Shown here one piece after another: positions 24,843 to 37,044 of a DNA stretch of 64,000 nt; the first letter of the stretch is position 1; the number at the start of each line of letters is the position of its first letter. The DNA comes from Azospirillum thermophilum (lineage in GTDB: Bacteria > Pseudomonadota > Alphaproteobacteria > Azospirillales > Azospirillaceae), in assembly GCF_003130795.1 (NCBI RefSeq), contig NZ_CP029358.1:310001-374000 (forward strand). The letters are read 5' to 3'. The notes under the pieces are model-generated. The model saw nothing but the letters and a program-made list of their open reading frames with translations. It was not told the origin of the DNA and searched no databases. The translations under genes were made by a program, and so were the position numbers.

Positions 24843-26126
24843 TCAGACACAGGGCCGGATGTAGGGCTTGTTGGCCTCCCACAGCTCGTCGAGGATCGCC
24901 AGCGCCGCGGTGGTGGAGTTGATGACCGGGTCGATCAGCAGCGCCTGCAGCGCCAGCTCCTTCGATCCGCGCACCGCCGCCTCGACGGCGAGCTGCTGCA
25001 CGCTGGCCTGGATCGACAGCAGCTTGGTGATCGGGTCGGGCAGCGGCCCCAGCGAGACCGGATGCACCCCCGCCGCGTCGGCCACCAGCGGCACCTCCAC
25101 CGCGAGGTCGTGCGGCAGGCCGGGCACCACGCCGCGGTTCATCACCACGCCGGACTCGATGAAGCGCTTCTGGTTGTGGGTCATGCCGCAGATGACCGCC
25201 ACCGCCCGCTCGCCCCAGGACGGCCGGGTCCAGTCCTCGGGGATCGGCTTGCTGCCGTCGATCACCCCGTCCATCAGGTCCTTCAGGATGACCCGGCCGC
25301 GCTCGTCGTTCTCGAAGTCGAAGCCGTGCTCGCCGCCTTCCCAGCCATAGGGGACATACTCGCCCATATGGTCGTCGCTGCAGCTCACCCACAGGCCGAA
25401 GGCATTGAACATCCGGCGGGTCAGCGGGGTGAAGGCCGGGTCGTAGTCCTTCTCCCGCTCGCGCAGCAGCGGGTAGAGGTCGCGGCCGGTCGCCCGCTCG
25501 CGGATGGCGGTCAGCCACTGGAAATGGTTCAGCCCGGCGCCCCAGACGTCCACCTCCTTCTCCGCCATGCCCAGGATCTGGCAGATGAACCAGCGGGCGA
25601 GGAAGATGCCGTGGCACAGGCCCAGCGTGCGGACGCTGGTGTATTTCGCCAGCCCCAGCACGATCCGGCTTTCCGGGTTCGACAGGTTGATGAACAGGGC
25701 GTCGGGGCACAGCTCCTCGACGTCGCGGGCGATGTCGAAGATCAGCGGCAGGGTGCGCAGCGTGAAGAACAGGCCGCCCGGCCCGCCATTCTCGCCCAGC
25801 GTATGGCGGATGCCGTGCTTCTTCGGCACCTCGAAGTCCAGCTTCCACAGCCGGTTGCGGTCGATCGCCACGGCGTTCAGCACGAAGCGCGCGCCCGGCA
25901 GCGCCGCCCGGCGGTCGGTCGTCGTCTCGATCAGGATGCCGGCGCCGCCCCGCTCGTTCAGCACGCGGGCGAGCGCCGCCATGCGCTCCAGCGCCTCGGG
26001 GTTGGTGTCGACCAGCGTCAGGGTGCTGCCGGCGAGTTCCGTCGTGGTGAAGAGATCCTGGAAGAGGCTGAGGCCGAACGCCGCGCTGCCGGCGCCGATG
26101 AAGACGATCTTGGTGGTGTTCGCCAT
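24843..26126 (-). CDS. Glycoside hydrolase family 4 (alpha-galactosidase/alpha-glucosidase type)
   Basis: A 427-residue NAD- and Mn-dependent GH4 enzyme, which opens glycosides by an oxidation-elimination route. The N-terminal Rossmann loop is [30 protein letters not shown] matches the conserved NP motif; the metal ligands lie in GLCHGIF (Cys near 171) and GLNHFQWL (His near 200). The Cys-His form is that of the alpha-galactosidase/alpha-glucosidase branch (MelA/AglA). The start ATG follows AGGGAGG by six bases. It is divergent from a GH1 beta-glucosidase, implying shared control of sugar use. No sugar transporter lies beside it. Confidence 0.92.
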   Translation of the reverse strand: MANTTKIVFIGAGSAAFGLSLFQDLFTTTELAGSTLTLVDTNPEALERMAALARVLNERGGAGILIETTTDRRAALPGARFVLNAVAIDRNRLWKLDFEVPKKHGIRHTLGENGGPGGLFFTLRTLPLIFDIARDVEELCPDALFINLSNPESRIVLGLAKYTSVRTLGLCHGIFLARWFICQILGMAEKEVDVWGAGLNHFQWLTAIRERATGRDLYPLLREREKDYDPAFTPLTRRMFNAFGLWVSCSDDHMGEYVPYGWEGGEHGFDFENDERGRVILKDLMDGVIDGSKPIPEDWTRPSWGERAVAVICGMTHNQKRFIESGVVMNRGVVPGLPHDLAVEVPLVADAAGVHPVSLGPLPDPITKLLSIQASVQQLAVEAAVRGSKELALQALLIDPVINSTTAALAILDELWEANKPYIRPCV

Positions 26127-26213
26127 GGCGTGCCTCCCTCCGGCCCATCATCGTATTTCGGGGTATCCTACGCCGTTCGGACAGGATCGCCCACAGATCT
26201 TTGCAGCTTTCGG

Positions 26214-26228
26214 TGCTGCGTTGCAGCA
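26214..26228. promoter_or_regulatory. Short palindrome between the divergent glycosidase genes
   Basis: TGCTGC GTT GCAGCA is a perfect 6-bp inverted repeat with a three-base centre in the 189-bp gap between GH4 and GH1. It could bind a regulator, but elements of this size arise easily by chance in GC-rich DNA. Confidence 0.3.
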
Positions 26229-26282
26229 TGGGTTTCGCGTATTCCGGGCATGGCATAACGCCTTCGTTTGGGGCATGCTTGA

Positions 26283-27650
<1,368 letters not shown>

Positions 27651-27741
27651 CCGGGATGGCAATGCTTCGGTAATAGCCTGTCCGTTAGTATTGGGATCGG
27701 AACGAAAGCGATAGCGCCTTGACGACGGCAGCGGACGCATC

Positions 27742-29529
27742 ATGAACGGCACGACAGACAGCCTGAAACGCAAGGCAGCCGCCCAGGCCGGGTTCGCCCG
27801 CCGCTTCATCGACCTCGCCGGCGGCTACTGGGCCGGCGAGGAGAAGTGGAAGGTCCGGCTGCTGACCGTGGCGCTGCTGGTGCTGACGGTCGGGCAGGTC
27901 GTCGTGCCGGTCATGATCAACCTGTGGAGCGAGAAGCTGTTCGACGCGCTCGAACAGCGCTCCATGGACCGCTTCTTCACCATGATCGGCGCGGTCGGCG
28001 TGATCATCCTGTTCAGCATCGTCAACACCTTCCTGCATCTGCGGGTGAAGCGGCGGCTGCAGCTCGGCTGGCGGCGCTGGCTGACGCGCAAGGTGCTGGA
28101 CGGCTGGCTGGCGCGCGGGCGCCAGCACCAGGTGACCTACCTGCCGGGGGACCACGACAACCCCGACGGGCGCATCGCCGAGGACATCCGCATCGCGACC
28201 GAGATGGCGATCGACCTCGGCCATTCGCTGACCTACTGCGTCATCCTGCTGATCAGCTTCACCAACATCCTGTGGATGCTGTCGGGCACCGTGGCGGTGA
28301 CGGTCTGGGACACGGAGCTGTCGGTGCCCGGCCACCTGCTGTTCATCGCGCTGATCTATGCCGCCATCGGCACCAGCATCGCCTGGGTGGTCGGCCAGCC
28401 GCTGGTCCGCGCGGTGAACCGCCGCCAGGGCTACGAGGCCGACTTCCGCTTCGGCCTCGCCCGCATCCGCGAGAACGCCCAGCCCATCGCCCTGCTGCAT
28501 GGCGAGACGGCGGAGCGCGGCCGGCTGGTCCGCCTGTTCGAGGGGGTCCGGCTCGGCTGGCACGGCCAGACCGTGGCGCTGGGGCACATGATGCTGTTCA
28601 GCGCCACCTACTCGGTCCTGTCCGCCGCCTTCCCCATCCTGGTCGCCGCCCCGCGCTACATCGCCGGCACCATTTCGCTCGGCGTGCTGATGCAGACCGC
28701 CCAGGCCTTCCAGCAGACGGTCGGCGCGCTGTCCTGGCCGATCGACAACCTGCCGCGCGCGGCGGAATGGAAGGCGTCGGTCGAGCGCGTGCTGAGCCTG
28801 CAGGACGCCCTGCGCCAGCTCGACGACGAGGTCTGCGGCGATGCCGACCACATCGTGGTGGAGCGGTCGGACGTCCACCGCTCGCTCTGCTTCCACCAGA
28901 CCTCGATCTCCGACCCGGACGGCAAGCGGATCCTGCTGCCCTTCGACCTGGAGGTCCATCGCGGCGACCGCGTGCTGATCGTCGGCGACCCGGTGGCGGC
29001 CATCCGCCTGTTCCGCGCGGTGGCCGGCGTCTGGCCGTGGGGCAGCGGCCGGATCGCGTTGCCCGCCCATACCCGCGTCTTCTTCATGCCGGAGCGGCCC
29101 TACCTGCCGCACGACACGCTGCGCGCCGTGCTCAGCTATCCCGGCCCGATCACGCTGGAGGGCAATGACGTGGCCGCCGCCGCGCTGGCCCGCGTCGGCC
29201 TCGCCCACCTGATCCGGCGGCTCGACGACACAGACAGCTGGGATTCCGTGCTGGCGGTGCCGGAACAGCAGCGGCTGGGCTTCGCCCGCCTGCTGATCCG
29301 CCGGCCCGACTGGATCTTCATCGAGGATGCGACCGACAGCCTCGACCCGGCCAGCGAGGAGGAGCTGCTGGAGCTGCTGGAGCAGGAGCTGCCGACCGCC
29401 ACGCTGCTGACCATCGGCAGCCACGCGGCGCTGGAGCCGCACCACCGCCGCAAGCTGGTGCTGGACCGCGGCGACGGCTTCGTGCAGTTGCGGGAGGAGA
29501 CCTGCGCCAAGGCGGTCACCGCCGCCTGA
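27742..29529 (+). CDS. SbmA/BacA-YddA type ABC half-transporter with degenerate ATPase motifs
   Basis: A 595-residue protein. The N-terminal ~370 residues form the six-helix membrane domain of the SbmA/BacA and peroxisomal-type family (for example WKVRLLTVALLVLTVGQVVV, LRVKRRLQLGWRRWLTRKVL, EDIRIATEMAIDLGHSL). A C-terminal ATPase-like domain follows, but its catalytic motifs are altered: Walker A reads VGDPVAAIRL near 415 without the GKS/GKT, the signature reads LAVPEQQRLGFARL instead of LSxGEQQ, Walker B ends FIEDATDSLD instead of LDEATSALD, and the H-loop reads TIGSHAAL. The fold is therefore kept while ATP hydrolysis is doubtful. SbmA and BacA themselves lack an ATPase and use protons, so this may be a proton-driven or regulatory form. 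Confidence 0.85.
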   Translation: MNGTTDSLKRKAAAQAGFARRFIDLAGGYWAGEEKWKVRLLTVALLVLTVGQVVVPVMINLWSEKLFDALEQRSMDRFFTMIGAVGVIILFSIVNTFLHLRVKRRLQLGWRRWLTRKVLDGWLARGRQHQVTYLPGDHDNPDGRIAEDIRIATEMAIDLGHSLTYCVILLISFTNILWMLSGTVAVTVWDTELSVPGHLLFIALIYAAIGTSIAWVVGQPLVRAVNRRQGYEADFRFGLARIRENAQPIALLHGETAERGRLVRLFEGVRLGWHGQTVALGHMMLFSATYSVLSAAFPILVAAPRYIAGTISLGVLMQTAQAFQQTVGALSWPIDNLPRAAEWKASVERVLSLQDALRQLDDEVCGDADHIVVERSDVHRSLCFHQTSISDPDGKRILLPFDLEVHRGDRVLIVGDPVAAIRLFRAVAGVWPWGSGRIALPAHTRVFFMPERPYLPHDTLRAVLSYPGPITLEGNDVAAAALARVGLAHLIRRLDDTDSWDSVLAVPEQQRLGFARLLIRRPDWIFIEDATDSLDPASEEELLELLEQELPTATLLTIGSHAALEPHHRRKLVLDRGDGFVQLREETCAKAVTAA

Positions 29530-29566
29530 GGCCGCCGCAAACCACCCCGCCGCAAACCATCCCGCC

Positions 29567-30046
29567 TCAGAACACCCCGGCCTCCAGCCCCGCCGCCATC
29601 AGCAGGCCCAGCTCCTCGCAGCGGGCGGCGAACCCCTCCTGGAAGGGGCCGCGCAGGACCAGCGGCTCCTGCACCGGGCGCCAGCGCAGCCCGGTGGCGA
29701 TCGTGGCGACCGCCCGGCAGGTGCCCGTGCCGTCCTGCCCGGCCCGGACATAGAGCGCATAGGGCCGCCCCTGGGTCCGTTCCAGGCACGGGTAATAGAT
29801 GCGGTCGAAGAAATCCTTCAGCGCGCCGCTCATGTAGCCGAGATTCTCCGGCGTCCCCAGGATCAGGGCATCGGCGGCCAGCACATCCTCCGGCCCCGCC
29901 TGCAGCGGAGCGACGGCGCGGCAGTCCACCCCCTCCACCTCCGGCGAGCGGGCGCCGCGCAGCACGGCGTCGCACAGCAGCCGCGTGTTCTCCGAAGGGC
30001 AATGGGCGACGATCAGAAGACGCTTGCGCGCCGGTTCCGGGTCCAT
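29567..30046 (-). CDS. Flavodoxin-like / NAD(P)H-dependent FMN oxidoreductase family protein
   Basis: A 159-residue protein with the flavodoxin fold: RLLIVAHCPSENTRLLCDAV at the N-terminus as the phosphate-binding segment, ADALILGTPENLGYMSGALK as the second FMN loop, and FFDRIYYPCLERTQGRPYAL. It probably binds FMN and handles electrons or quinone reduction. The ATG at 30046 is preferred (GAGAGG upstream); a TTG 16 codons earlier is possible. It lies 69 bases downstream of the BLUF gene on the same strand and may be co-transcribed with it. Confidence 0.8.
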   Translation of the reverse strand: MDPEPARKRLLIVAHCPSENTRLLCDAVLRGARSPEVEGVDCRAVAPLQAGPEDVLAADALILGTPENLGYMSGALKDFFDRIYYPCLERTQGRPYALYVRAGQDGTGTCRAVATIATGLRWRPVQEPLVLRGPFQEGFAARCEELGLLMAAGLEAGVF

Positions 30047-30115
30047 GGACGCCACCTCTCCGCCGGGGCTGGCTGTGGGGATCTCCGACTTCAATACCCG
30101 ACCCGGCCGGCGATC

Positions 30116-30688
30116 TCACCCGTTTCCGCCGCGCGGCGGCTCGACCCAGGACTCGGCCCAGGGCTCGGCCCAGGGCTCGGCCTCCATCGCCCAGGGCGCA
30201 CCGCGCCGGTTCGGCAGCAGCGGGATGGCGCCGGGACGCCGGCCGCGCACGATCGGCGTCACGTCCTCGATCACGCAGGCATGCAGATAGGCGCGCAGCA
30301 GGACCTGGAAGGAATAGTCGCGATCGGCCGACCGCTCGGCGAATTCCCGCCCGTCGACCCGGCGGCCGAAGACCGCGCGCTGGAACAGCGGCCCGTCGAA
30401 CGGCCCGATGTTCATCGCCCAGAATCCGAAGACCGGCGACCGCCTGTCCATGTCGCGCTCCAGGATCCGGATGTTCTCGTGGCGGCCGTCGGCGGCGATC
30501 CGCCCGAACAGCGGCTCGACCCGCTCCGGCTCGCCCTCCAGCACCTGCAGGAAGGTCCCTTCGAAATGCACCAGGAAGCCGGTGATCCCGCCATCCCGGT
30601 TGTTGTAGGCGCTGGTCAGCGCGATTTCCGCCAGTTCGAGCATGGACGGCGGGCGCAACGCCTCGCTGCGATACATCAGGGACATCAT
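30116..30688 (-). CDS. BLUF-domain blue-light photoreceptor
   Basis: A 190-residue protein whose first ~95 residues are a BLUF (FAD-binding blue-light sensor) domain. The photocycle residues can be placed by spacing against AppA: Tyr6 (LMYRSEA), Asn30 (AYNNRDGGITG), Gln48 (GTFLQVLEGE), Trp90 and Met92 (FGFWAMN), with identical Tyr-Asn and Tyr-Gln distances. The remaining ~95 residues contain helices and a Pro/Trp-rich tail with the repeated unit AEPWAEPWAESW, encoded by 12-bp repeats at about 30145-30185. There is no output enzyme domain, so it is a short BLUF protein that presumably signals through a partner. ATG 30688 follows GGGAGG by six bases. Confidence 0.93.
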   Translation of the reverse strand: MMSLMYRSEALRPPSMLELAEIALTSAYNNRDGGITGFLVHFEGTFLQVLEGEPERVEPLFGRIAADGRHENIRILERDMDRRSPVFGFWAMNIGPFDGPLFQRAVFGRRVDGREFAERSADRDYSFQVLLRAYLHACVIEDVTPIVRGRRPGAIPLLPNRRGAPWAMEAEPWAEPWAESWVEPPRGGNG

Positions 30689-30847
30689 CGCCCACCTCCC
30701 GACCCGAGACCACCCCTCCATTGGGCCGGCGATAACGCAGTAGAGACAATGCCGTCATAGTGCATATGACCGGAGAATTTCTATGGACGGCGAAGCCAGT
30801 ACTTGGCGCCCCCCGATTCTATAGTATGCAAACGAATATGCCGCGGG

Positions 30848-31201
30848 TCAGTTTACTCGCCGGCCCGCCCCGGCGCCGGCTGTCCCGGTGTCGGTTGCTT
30901 CCGCCGTCATGGCGCGGCCGACGTCGCGGCTGGTCAGGTGCAGGCTGGCATCCGGCGGCAGGCCGCGCCGCGCGATCTTGTCCGCCGCGGCCCGTTCGAA
31001 GGCCGGGCGATGCAGGCGGAAATAGGCGAGGCATTCCGCCGCCGCCGGTGGCTGCCCCCCGCCGATCAGGGTGCGGAAGGCCAGCCGGTGCACCGCGCAC
31101 CGGCCGTCATGGCCGGGCGGGCGGAAGGCCAGCGCCTCGATATCCTGCCGCCAGACCGGCTGGCCGTCCCCGGTCCCTGCGGCCCCGGTCCCAGTCTCCA
31201 C
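30848..31201 (-). CDS. Hypothetical protein (117 aa), uncertain
   Basis: A GTG-started frame whose central part (VWRQDIEALAFRPPGHDG, then CLAYFRLHRPAFERAAADK and HLTSRDVGRAM) looks protein-like with amphipathic helices. The first ~12 and last ~15 residues are low-complexity Gly/Thr/Ala. No family was recognised and the ribosome-binding site is poor. If it is not real, the whole stretch 30689-31425 is non-coding. It lies between the BLUF gene and a chemoreceptor gene. Confidence 0.42.
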   Translation of the reverse strand: METGTGAAGTGDGQPVWRQDIEALAFRPPGHDGRCAVHRLAFRTLIGGGQPPAAAECLAYFRLHRPAFERAAADKIARRGLPPDASLHLTSRDVGRAMTAEATDTGTAGAGAGRRVN

Positions 31202-31425
31202 TGTCGCTGTCCCGATTACGGTGTGAAGTCCTTCCCCAGACCGGCGGGTCGCACGGTGGCGGGATCATGGGAAGCGCCGCCGGCCTTGGCAAGCGCCGCG
31301 TGAGCGGCGGCGGCGGGCAGCGAAGCGCGGGAGGGTCCGCCGTCATCGTCCGGCAGACCCTGCCAGACCCTCCCCCGGTCCGGCCGCGTCTGAGCAGGCC
31401 CGGTCCCGGCGCCTGCCGGGCGCCG

Positions 31426-33144
31426 TCAGGCCGCCTGGGCGGCGGTGGCCTGGGAACGGACTTCGGCCAGGAAATGGTCGACTTCCGCGGCCAGCGACCG
31501 CGCCTGGTCGGACAGGCCCCTGGCGGCGGCGAGCACGCTGCCGGCGGTCTCTCCGGCGGCCTCGGCCGTCTGCGCCAGGGCGGCGATGGTGCTGGAGACG
31601 CCCTGGGTGCCGAGCGCCGCCATCTCCACCGCGCGGGCGATCTCCCGCGTGGCCGAGTTCTGCTCCTGCACCGACTGGGTGATGGTGCCGGCGATCGAGT
31701 CGATCTCGGTGATCGTGCTGCCGATCGAGCCGATGGCGGAGGCGGTCTCCTTGGTCACCGTCTGCATCGCCGCGACATGGGCGGCGATCTCGTCGGTGGC
31801 CTTGGCGGTCTGGTCGGCCAGCCCCTTGACCTCCGTCGCCACGACGGCGAAGCCCTTGCCGGCCTCCCCGGCGCGGGCGGCCTCGATCGTCGCGTTCAGC
31901 GCCAGCAGGTTGGTCTGCTTGGCGATGGCGTGGATCAGCTCCACCACCTGCCCGATGCGGTCGGCGCTGGTGATGAGGGTCTGCACCGTCTCGTTGGTCT
32001 GGCCGGCGCGCCGCACCGCGGCCCCGGCGATCTGGGCGGAATGGCCGACCTGCTCGGTGATGCCGCCGATGGAGCTGGCGAGCTCGGTGGCGGCGGCGGC
32101 GGCGGAGCGGACGTTGGACTGGATGTCCTCCGACTCGCGGACCACCGTCCTGGAGCGGGTGGAGGTCTCCTGCGTGACCTCCGCCATCTGGCCGGCATTC
32201 TCGGCCATGCCGGTGGAGGCGGCGACGATGCCCTCGACCAGGCGGGCGACCTTGTTCTGGAAGCGGTCGGCGAGGTCGAGCAGGGCGGCGCGCTTCTCCT
32301 CCTCCGCCCGGGCGGCCGCCTCGGCCTGCTCGGCATGCAGGCGGCGGATGGCGGTGGCGTTGTCGCGGAAGATCTGCAGCGCGCCGGCCATTTCGCCGAT
32401 CTCGTCCGCCCGGTCGGATCCGGGAACGGCGATGTCGGTGTTGCCCTGCGTCAGCGCGCGCATCGCCGCCACCCCGGCTCGCAGCGGGCGCAGCACGACG
32501 CGGCCGAGCAGAACGTTCAGCAGGACGATCTGCACCACCAGCGCGATCAGGCAGACCGCCACCTGCTTGCGCATCTGGTCCCAGATGGCGTCGATCTGCT
32601 TTTCCATGCCCCAGGCGATCTGCAGGGCGCCGACCAGCCGGTTGCTCTTGCCGCTGACCACCGGCACCGCGACGATGACCTGCCCCTTGGCCGAGCGGAC
32701 CTGCGGACCCTGGCCGGCCAGCACGGCGTCGGTCATGTCCTTGTCCGCCGCCAGATCATAGGCGGCGAAGCGCTGGTTGGCGTAGTTGAGCAGCACCTCC
32801 GCCTTGGTCACCGCGCGGACGGAGGTGAGCTGCACCTCCTCGGACCCGGCGAGCGGCAGGAACTCCTGTTCGATGGCGTTGCCGTCGTTGCCGACGAAGC
32901 CGATGCGCACGGCATTGGCGATCATGTCGGTCTTCACGCGGGCGTCGTGCGCGGCCAGCCGGACCGCGTCGTCATACTGCATGGAGGCCTGCAGCCCCAT
33001 GATGGCGATGAAGCCGCCGACGATGGCGACGACGAACGCCGCCGTAACCTTGCGCCCGACCGTCCAGAACTGGCGGGTCCGGAAGCGGGCCGGCCAGGAC
33101 GGCCGGCGGCGGGACCCCGTGTCTCCTTCGCTCATTGTGCGCAT
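31426..33144 (-). CDS. Methyl-accepting chemotaxis protein with periplasmic Cache-type sensor
   Basis: A 572-residue chemoreceptor. A basic N-terminal tail precedes transmembrane helix 1 ([20 protein letters not shown], ~30-50). The ~150-residue periplasmic region resembles a single-Cache sensor ([34 protein letters not shown]). Transmembrane helix 2 ([20 protein letters not shown]) leads to HAMP and the signalling hairpin with [20 protein letters not shown]. There is no C-terminal CheR/CheB tether pentapeptide; it ends ATAAQAA. AGGAGG lies 12 bases before ATG 33144; a second ATG is at 33135. The ligand is unknown. Confidence 0.92.
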   Translation of the reverse strand: MRTMSEGDTGSRRRPSWPARFRTRQFWTVGRKVTAAFVVAIVGGFIAIMGLQASMQYDDAVRLAAHDARVKTDMIANAVRIGFVGNDGNAIEQEFLPLAGSEEVQLTSVRAVTKAEVLLNYANQRFAAYDLAADKDMTDAVLAGQGPQVRSAKGQVIVAVPVVSGKSNRLVGALQIAWGMEKQIDAIWDQMRKQVAVCLIALVVQIVLLNVLLGRVVLRPLRAGVAAMRALTQGNTDIAVPGSDRADEIGEMAGALQIFRDNATAIRRLHAEQAEAAARAEEEKRAALLDLADRFQNKVARLVEGIVAASTGMAENAGQMAEVTQETSTRSRTVVRESEDIQSNVRSAAAAATELASSIGGITEQVGHSAQIAGAAVRRAGQTNETVQTLITSADRIGQVVELIHAIAKQTNLLALNATIEAARAGEAGKGFAVVATEVKGLADQTAKATDEIAAHVAAMQTVTKETASAIGSIGSTITEIDSIAGTITQSVQEQNSATREIARAVEMAALGTQGVSSTIAALAQTAEAAGETAGSVLAAARGLSDQARSLAAEVDHFLAEVRSQATAAQAA

Positions 33145-33481
33145 GGGCGATGAACCCCTCCTGCGGGTACAAGCCATCACGGGGACCGGATCGCCGGTCC
33201 CTCACCGTTTCATCGGGTGCCGGCCCCCCGCCGGCATGTCTCGAATGTCATCGGCTTGGTCTGCTGGATCGCCGCCGGCCGACTCGGCGCGGATCCTGTT
33301 CCTGGCCTCGACCTATGCAGGGCGGATGCCACTCCGACCTACCGGAGTATGGTGTCGTGCTTTTGCGACTTTTGTCGAGGGGGGTTGCCCCCGATAATGG
33401 CATTGGTTCAGCAAACTCCGGCGTTTGCACAAGAAACGGGCATCGGGCTGCTCGGAATCCCGCCCCATGCCCGCATCCTGC
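33145..33481. other. Intergenic region upstream of the chemoreceptor (337 bp)
   Basis: Contains an 8-bp-arm hairpin, GGGACCGG (33182-33189) and CCGGTCCC (33194-33201), about 40 bases before the receptor start; it would lie in the receptor's 5' leader and could affect translation. The stretch 33330-33430 is AT-richer and is the likely promoter area. It also holds the 3' flank of the liv operon. No gene was found. Confidence 0.45.
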
Positions 33482-33835
33482 TCAACCGCGCGCCGGTGAG
33501 CGCTCCCGCCAGGCGAAGGGTCCGGCCGGCTCGTACAGCCACGGGTACTGCTGGACCATGCGGCGTGCGATGGCCATGCGGTAGGCGGTGAGGGTGATGG
33601 CGCCGATGATCAGCGTGTTCACCAGGAAGCCGGCCGGCGACAGCAGCGGCTCGCCGAACAGGCCGAACATCAGGAAGCGGTCGCCCAGGCCCAGCAGCAC
33701 CGAATAGGCCACCGCCACCCACGCCGGCTTCCACCCCTCCGCCAGCGTCTGCCCGGTCAGGATGCCGCAGCCGCCGAACACCACAACCGTCAGGCCGATC
33801 AGCTCGGCAAGGCTCGACCCGAGAAGCGTCTCCAT
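33482..33835 (-). CDS. DUF6867-type membrane protein of the liv operon
   Basis: A 117-residue protein with about three transmembrane segments (LAELIGLTVVVFGGCGILTG, WVAVAYSVLLGLGDRFLMFG, LVNTLIIGAITLTAYRMA) and a C-terminal tail MVQQYPWLYEPAGPFAWRER. Its size, position one base after livF and sequence pattern match the small DUF6867-type proteins that accompany branched-chain amino-acid ABC operons in Rhodospirillales; this assignment is from memory of the family. The function is unknown; it may assist the permease. Confidence 0.75.
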   Translation of the reverse strand: METLLGSSLAELIGLTVVVFGGCGILTGQTLAEGWKPAWVAVAYSVLLGLGDRFLMFGLFGEPLLSPAGFLVNTLIIGAITLTAYRMAIARRMVQQYPWLYEPAGPFAWRERSPARG

Positions 33836-33836
33836 C

Positions 33837-34547
33837 TCAGTGCCCTCCCTCCAGATAGGCGGCCCGCACCTCCTCGTTGGCCAGAAGCTCCGCCCCCGTC
33901 CCGCTCAGCATGATCCGCCCCGTCACCATCACATAGCCGCGGTGCGCCAGCTTCAGCGCGTGGTAGGCGTTCTGCTCCACCATGAACACCGTCATCTTCT
34001 GCTCGCGGTTGATCTCCCGGATCGCCTGGAAGATCTGCTTGACGATCAGCGGCGCCAGACCCAGCGACGGCTCGTCCAGCAGCAGAAGCCGCGGCTGGCT
34101 CATCAGCGCCCGGCCGATCGCCAGCATCTGCTGCTCGCCCCCCGACATCGTCCCCGCCCGCTGGCCGATGCGCTCCTTCAGGCGCGGGAACAGCGTCAGG
34201 ACCCGCTCCAGCTCCGTGGCGAAGCTGCCGGGCTTGGCCGTGATCGAGCCCATCTGCAGGTTCTCCAGCACCGTCATGCGCGGGAAGATCCGCCGCCCCT
34301 CCGGGCTCTGCGCGATGCCCCGCCGCACGATCTCGTGCGTCGGCAGCCCGGTGATGTCCTCGCCCTCGAACAGGACCCGGCCGCTGCGCGCCCGCGGGCT
34401 GCCGCAGATCGTCATCAGAAGCGTCGACTTGCCCGCCCCGTTGGCGCCGATCAGCGAGACGATCTCGCCCGACCCGATCTCGATGTCGACGCCCTTCAGC
34501 GCCTCGATCGCGCCGTAGAAGGTGTGTACCCCCGATACCCGAAGCAT
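33837..34547 (-). CDS. livF: Branched-chain amino-acid ABC transporter ATP-binding protein LivF
   Basis: A 236-residue ATPase with intact motifs: Walker A GANGAGKST near 38, Q-loop QSPEGRRIFPRMTVLENL, signature MSGGEQQMLAIGRAL, Walker B LLLLDEPSLGLAPL and VFMVEQNAYHAL as the H-loop region (LivF-specific form). It energises import of branched-chain or related amino acids together with LivG, LivH and LivM. It starts four bases after the livG stop. No LivJ/LivK-type binding protein is encoded in the window, so the substrate is not fixed. Confidence 0.95.
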   Translation of the reverse strand: MLRVSGVHTFYGAIEALKGVDIEIGSGEIVSLIGANGAGKSTLLMTICGSPRARSGRVLFEGEDITGLPTHEIVRRGIAQSPEGRRIFPRMTVLENLQMGSITAKPGSFATELERVLTLFPRLKERIGQRAGTMSGGEQQMLAIGRALMSQPRLLLLDEPSLGLAPLIVKQIFQAIREINREQKMTVFMVEQNAYHALKLAHRGYVMVTGRIMLSGTGAELLANEEVRAAYLEGGH

Positions 34548-34551
34548 CGCC

Positions 34552-35531
34552 TCACGCCCCCTTTCCGGCTGCCGTCGTCCCGGCCGCCCCGCCCGTGTGG
34601 ATGCCGCCGTTGTGGGCCCCGCTGGTGTTGGCGAGGTCCGCCGCCACCTCGGGCGGCAGCTCCTCGTCCTCCTCCTCGCCGAGATAGGCGCGGATCACCG
34701 CCGGATCGCTCTTCACCGCCGCCGGGTCGCCGTCGGCGATCTTCCGGCCATAGTCCAGCACCACCACATGGTCGGAGATGCGCATCACCACGCTCATGTC
34801 GTGCTCGATCAGCAGAACCCCGGTGCGCTGGCCCGACGGCGTGCGGGTGTCGCGGATGAAGGTCAGGATCTCCGCCAGCTCCGCCGACTCGCGCGGGTTC
34901 AGACCCGCCGCCGGCTCGTCCAGGCACAGCAGCACCGGCTCCGAGCACATGGCCCGCGCGATCTCCAGGCGGCGCTGCGCCCCGTAGGGCAGGTTGCCCG
35001 CCTCCCAGTCGGCGTACTCGGTCAGCCGCACCCGGTCGAGCCAGTATTTCGCCAGCTCCACCGCCTCGGCCTCCGCCTTGCGGTAGACCGGCAGCCCGAG
35101 CAGCCCGGCGATGGTGAAGCCCGAGGCGCGCAGCAGCTTGTTGTGCTGCGCCACGATCAGGTTCTCCAGCACGCTCATGCCGCCGAACAGCCGGATGTTC
35201 TGGAAGGTGCGCGCCACCCGCGCCTTCTGCGCGATGCGGTAGCCCGGCATGCGCTCCAGCAGGAACTCCCGACCGTCGGGATGGCGCAGCGTCAGCCGCC
35301 CCACCGTCGGGGTGTAGAAGCCGGTGACGCAGTTGAACAGCGTCGTCTTGCCCGCCCCGTTGGGGCCGATCAGCGCGGTGATCTCGCCGGCCCGCGCGGT
35401 GAAGGAGACGTCGTTGTTGGCCACCAGACCGCCAAAGCGCATGGTCAGGTGCTCGACGCTCAGCAGAGGCTTGTCGCCCGTCATCTCGCCCATCGTTTCC
35501 GGGGTCATCTCGCGGCTCGTCGTCCGGGCGC

Positions 35532-35535
<4 letters not shown>
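34552..35535 (-). CDS. livG: Branched-chain amino-acid ABC transporter ATP-binding protein LivG
   Basis: A 327-residue ATPase, longer than the usual ~255 because of an N-terminal MSARTTSREM extension and a C-terminal tail of ~40 residues rich in Glu, Gly and Ala. Core motifs are intact: Walker A GPNGAGKTT, ARTFQNIRLFGGMSVLENL (typical LivG Q-loop), the signature LPYGAQRRLEIARAM (the LivG form of LSxGQ) and Walker B LLCLDEPAAGLNP. The ATG overlaps the livM stop (ATGA), indicating translational coupling; a downstream ATG at MTGDKPLLS is an alternative. Confidence 0.94.
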
Positions 35536-37040
<1,505 letters not shown>

Positions 37041-37044
37041 GCTC

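Noticed and set aside
29533..29566. Repeated CGCCGCAAACCA units after the ABC gene as an attachment site
   Set aside because: Only two short imperfect copies with no integrase or tRNA; more likely simple slippage.
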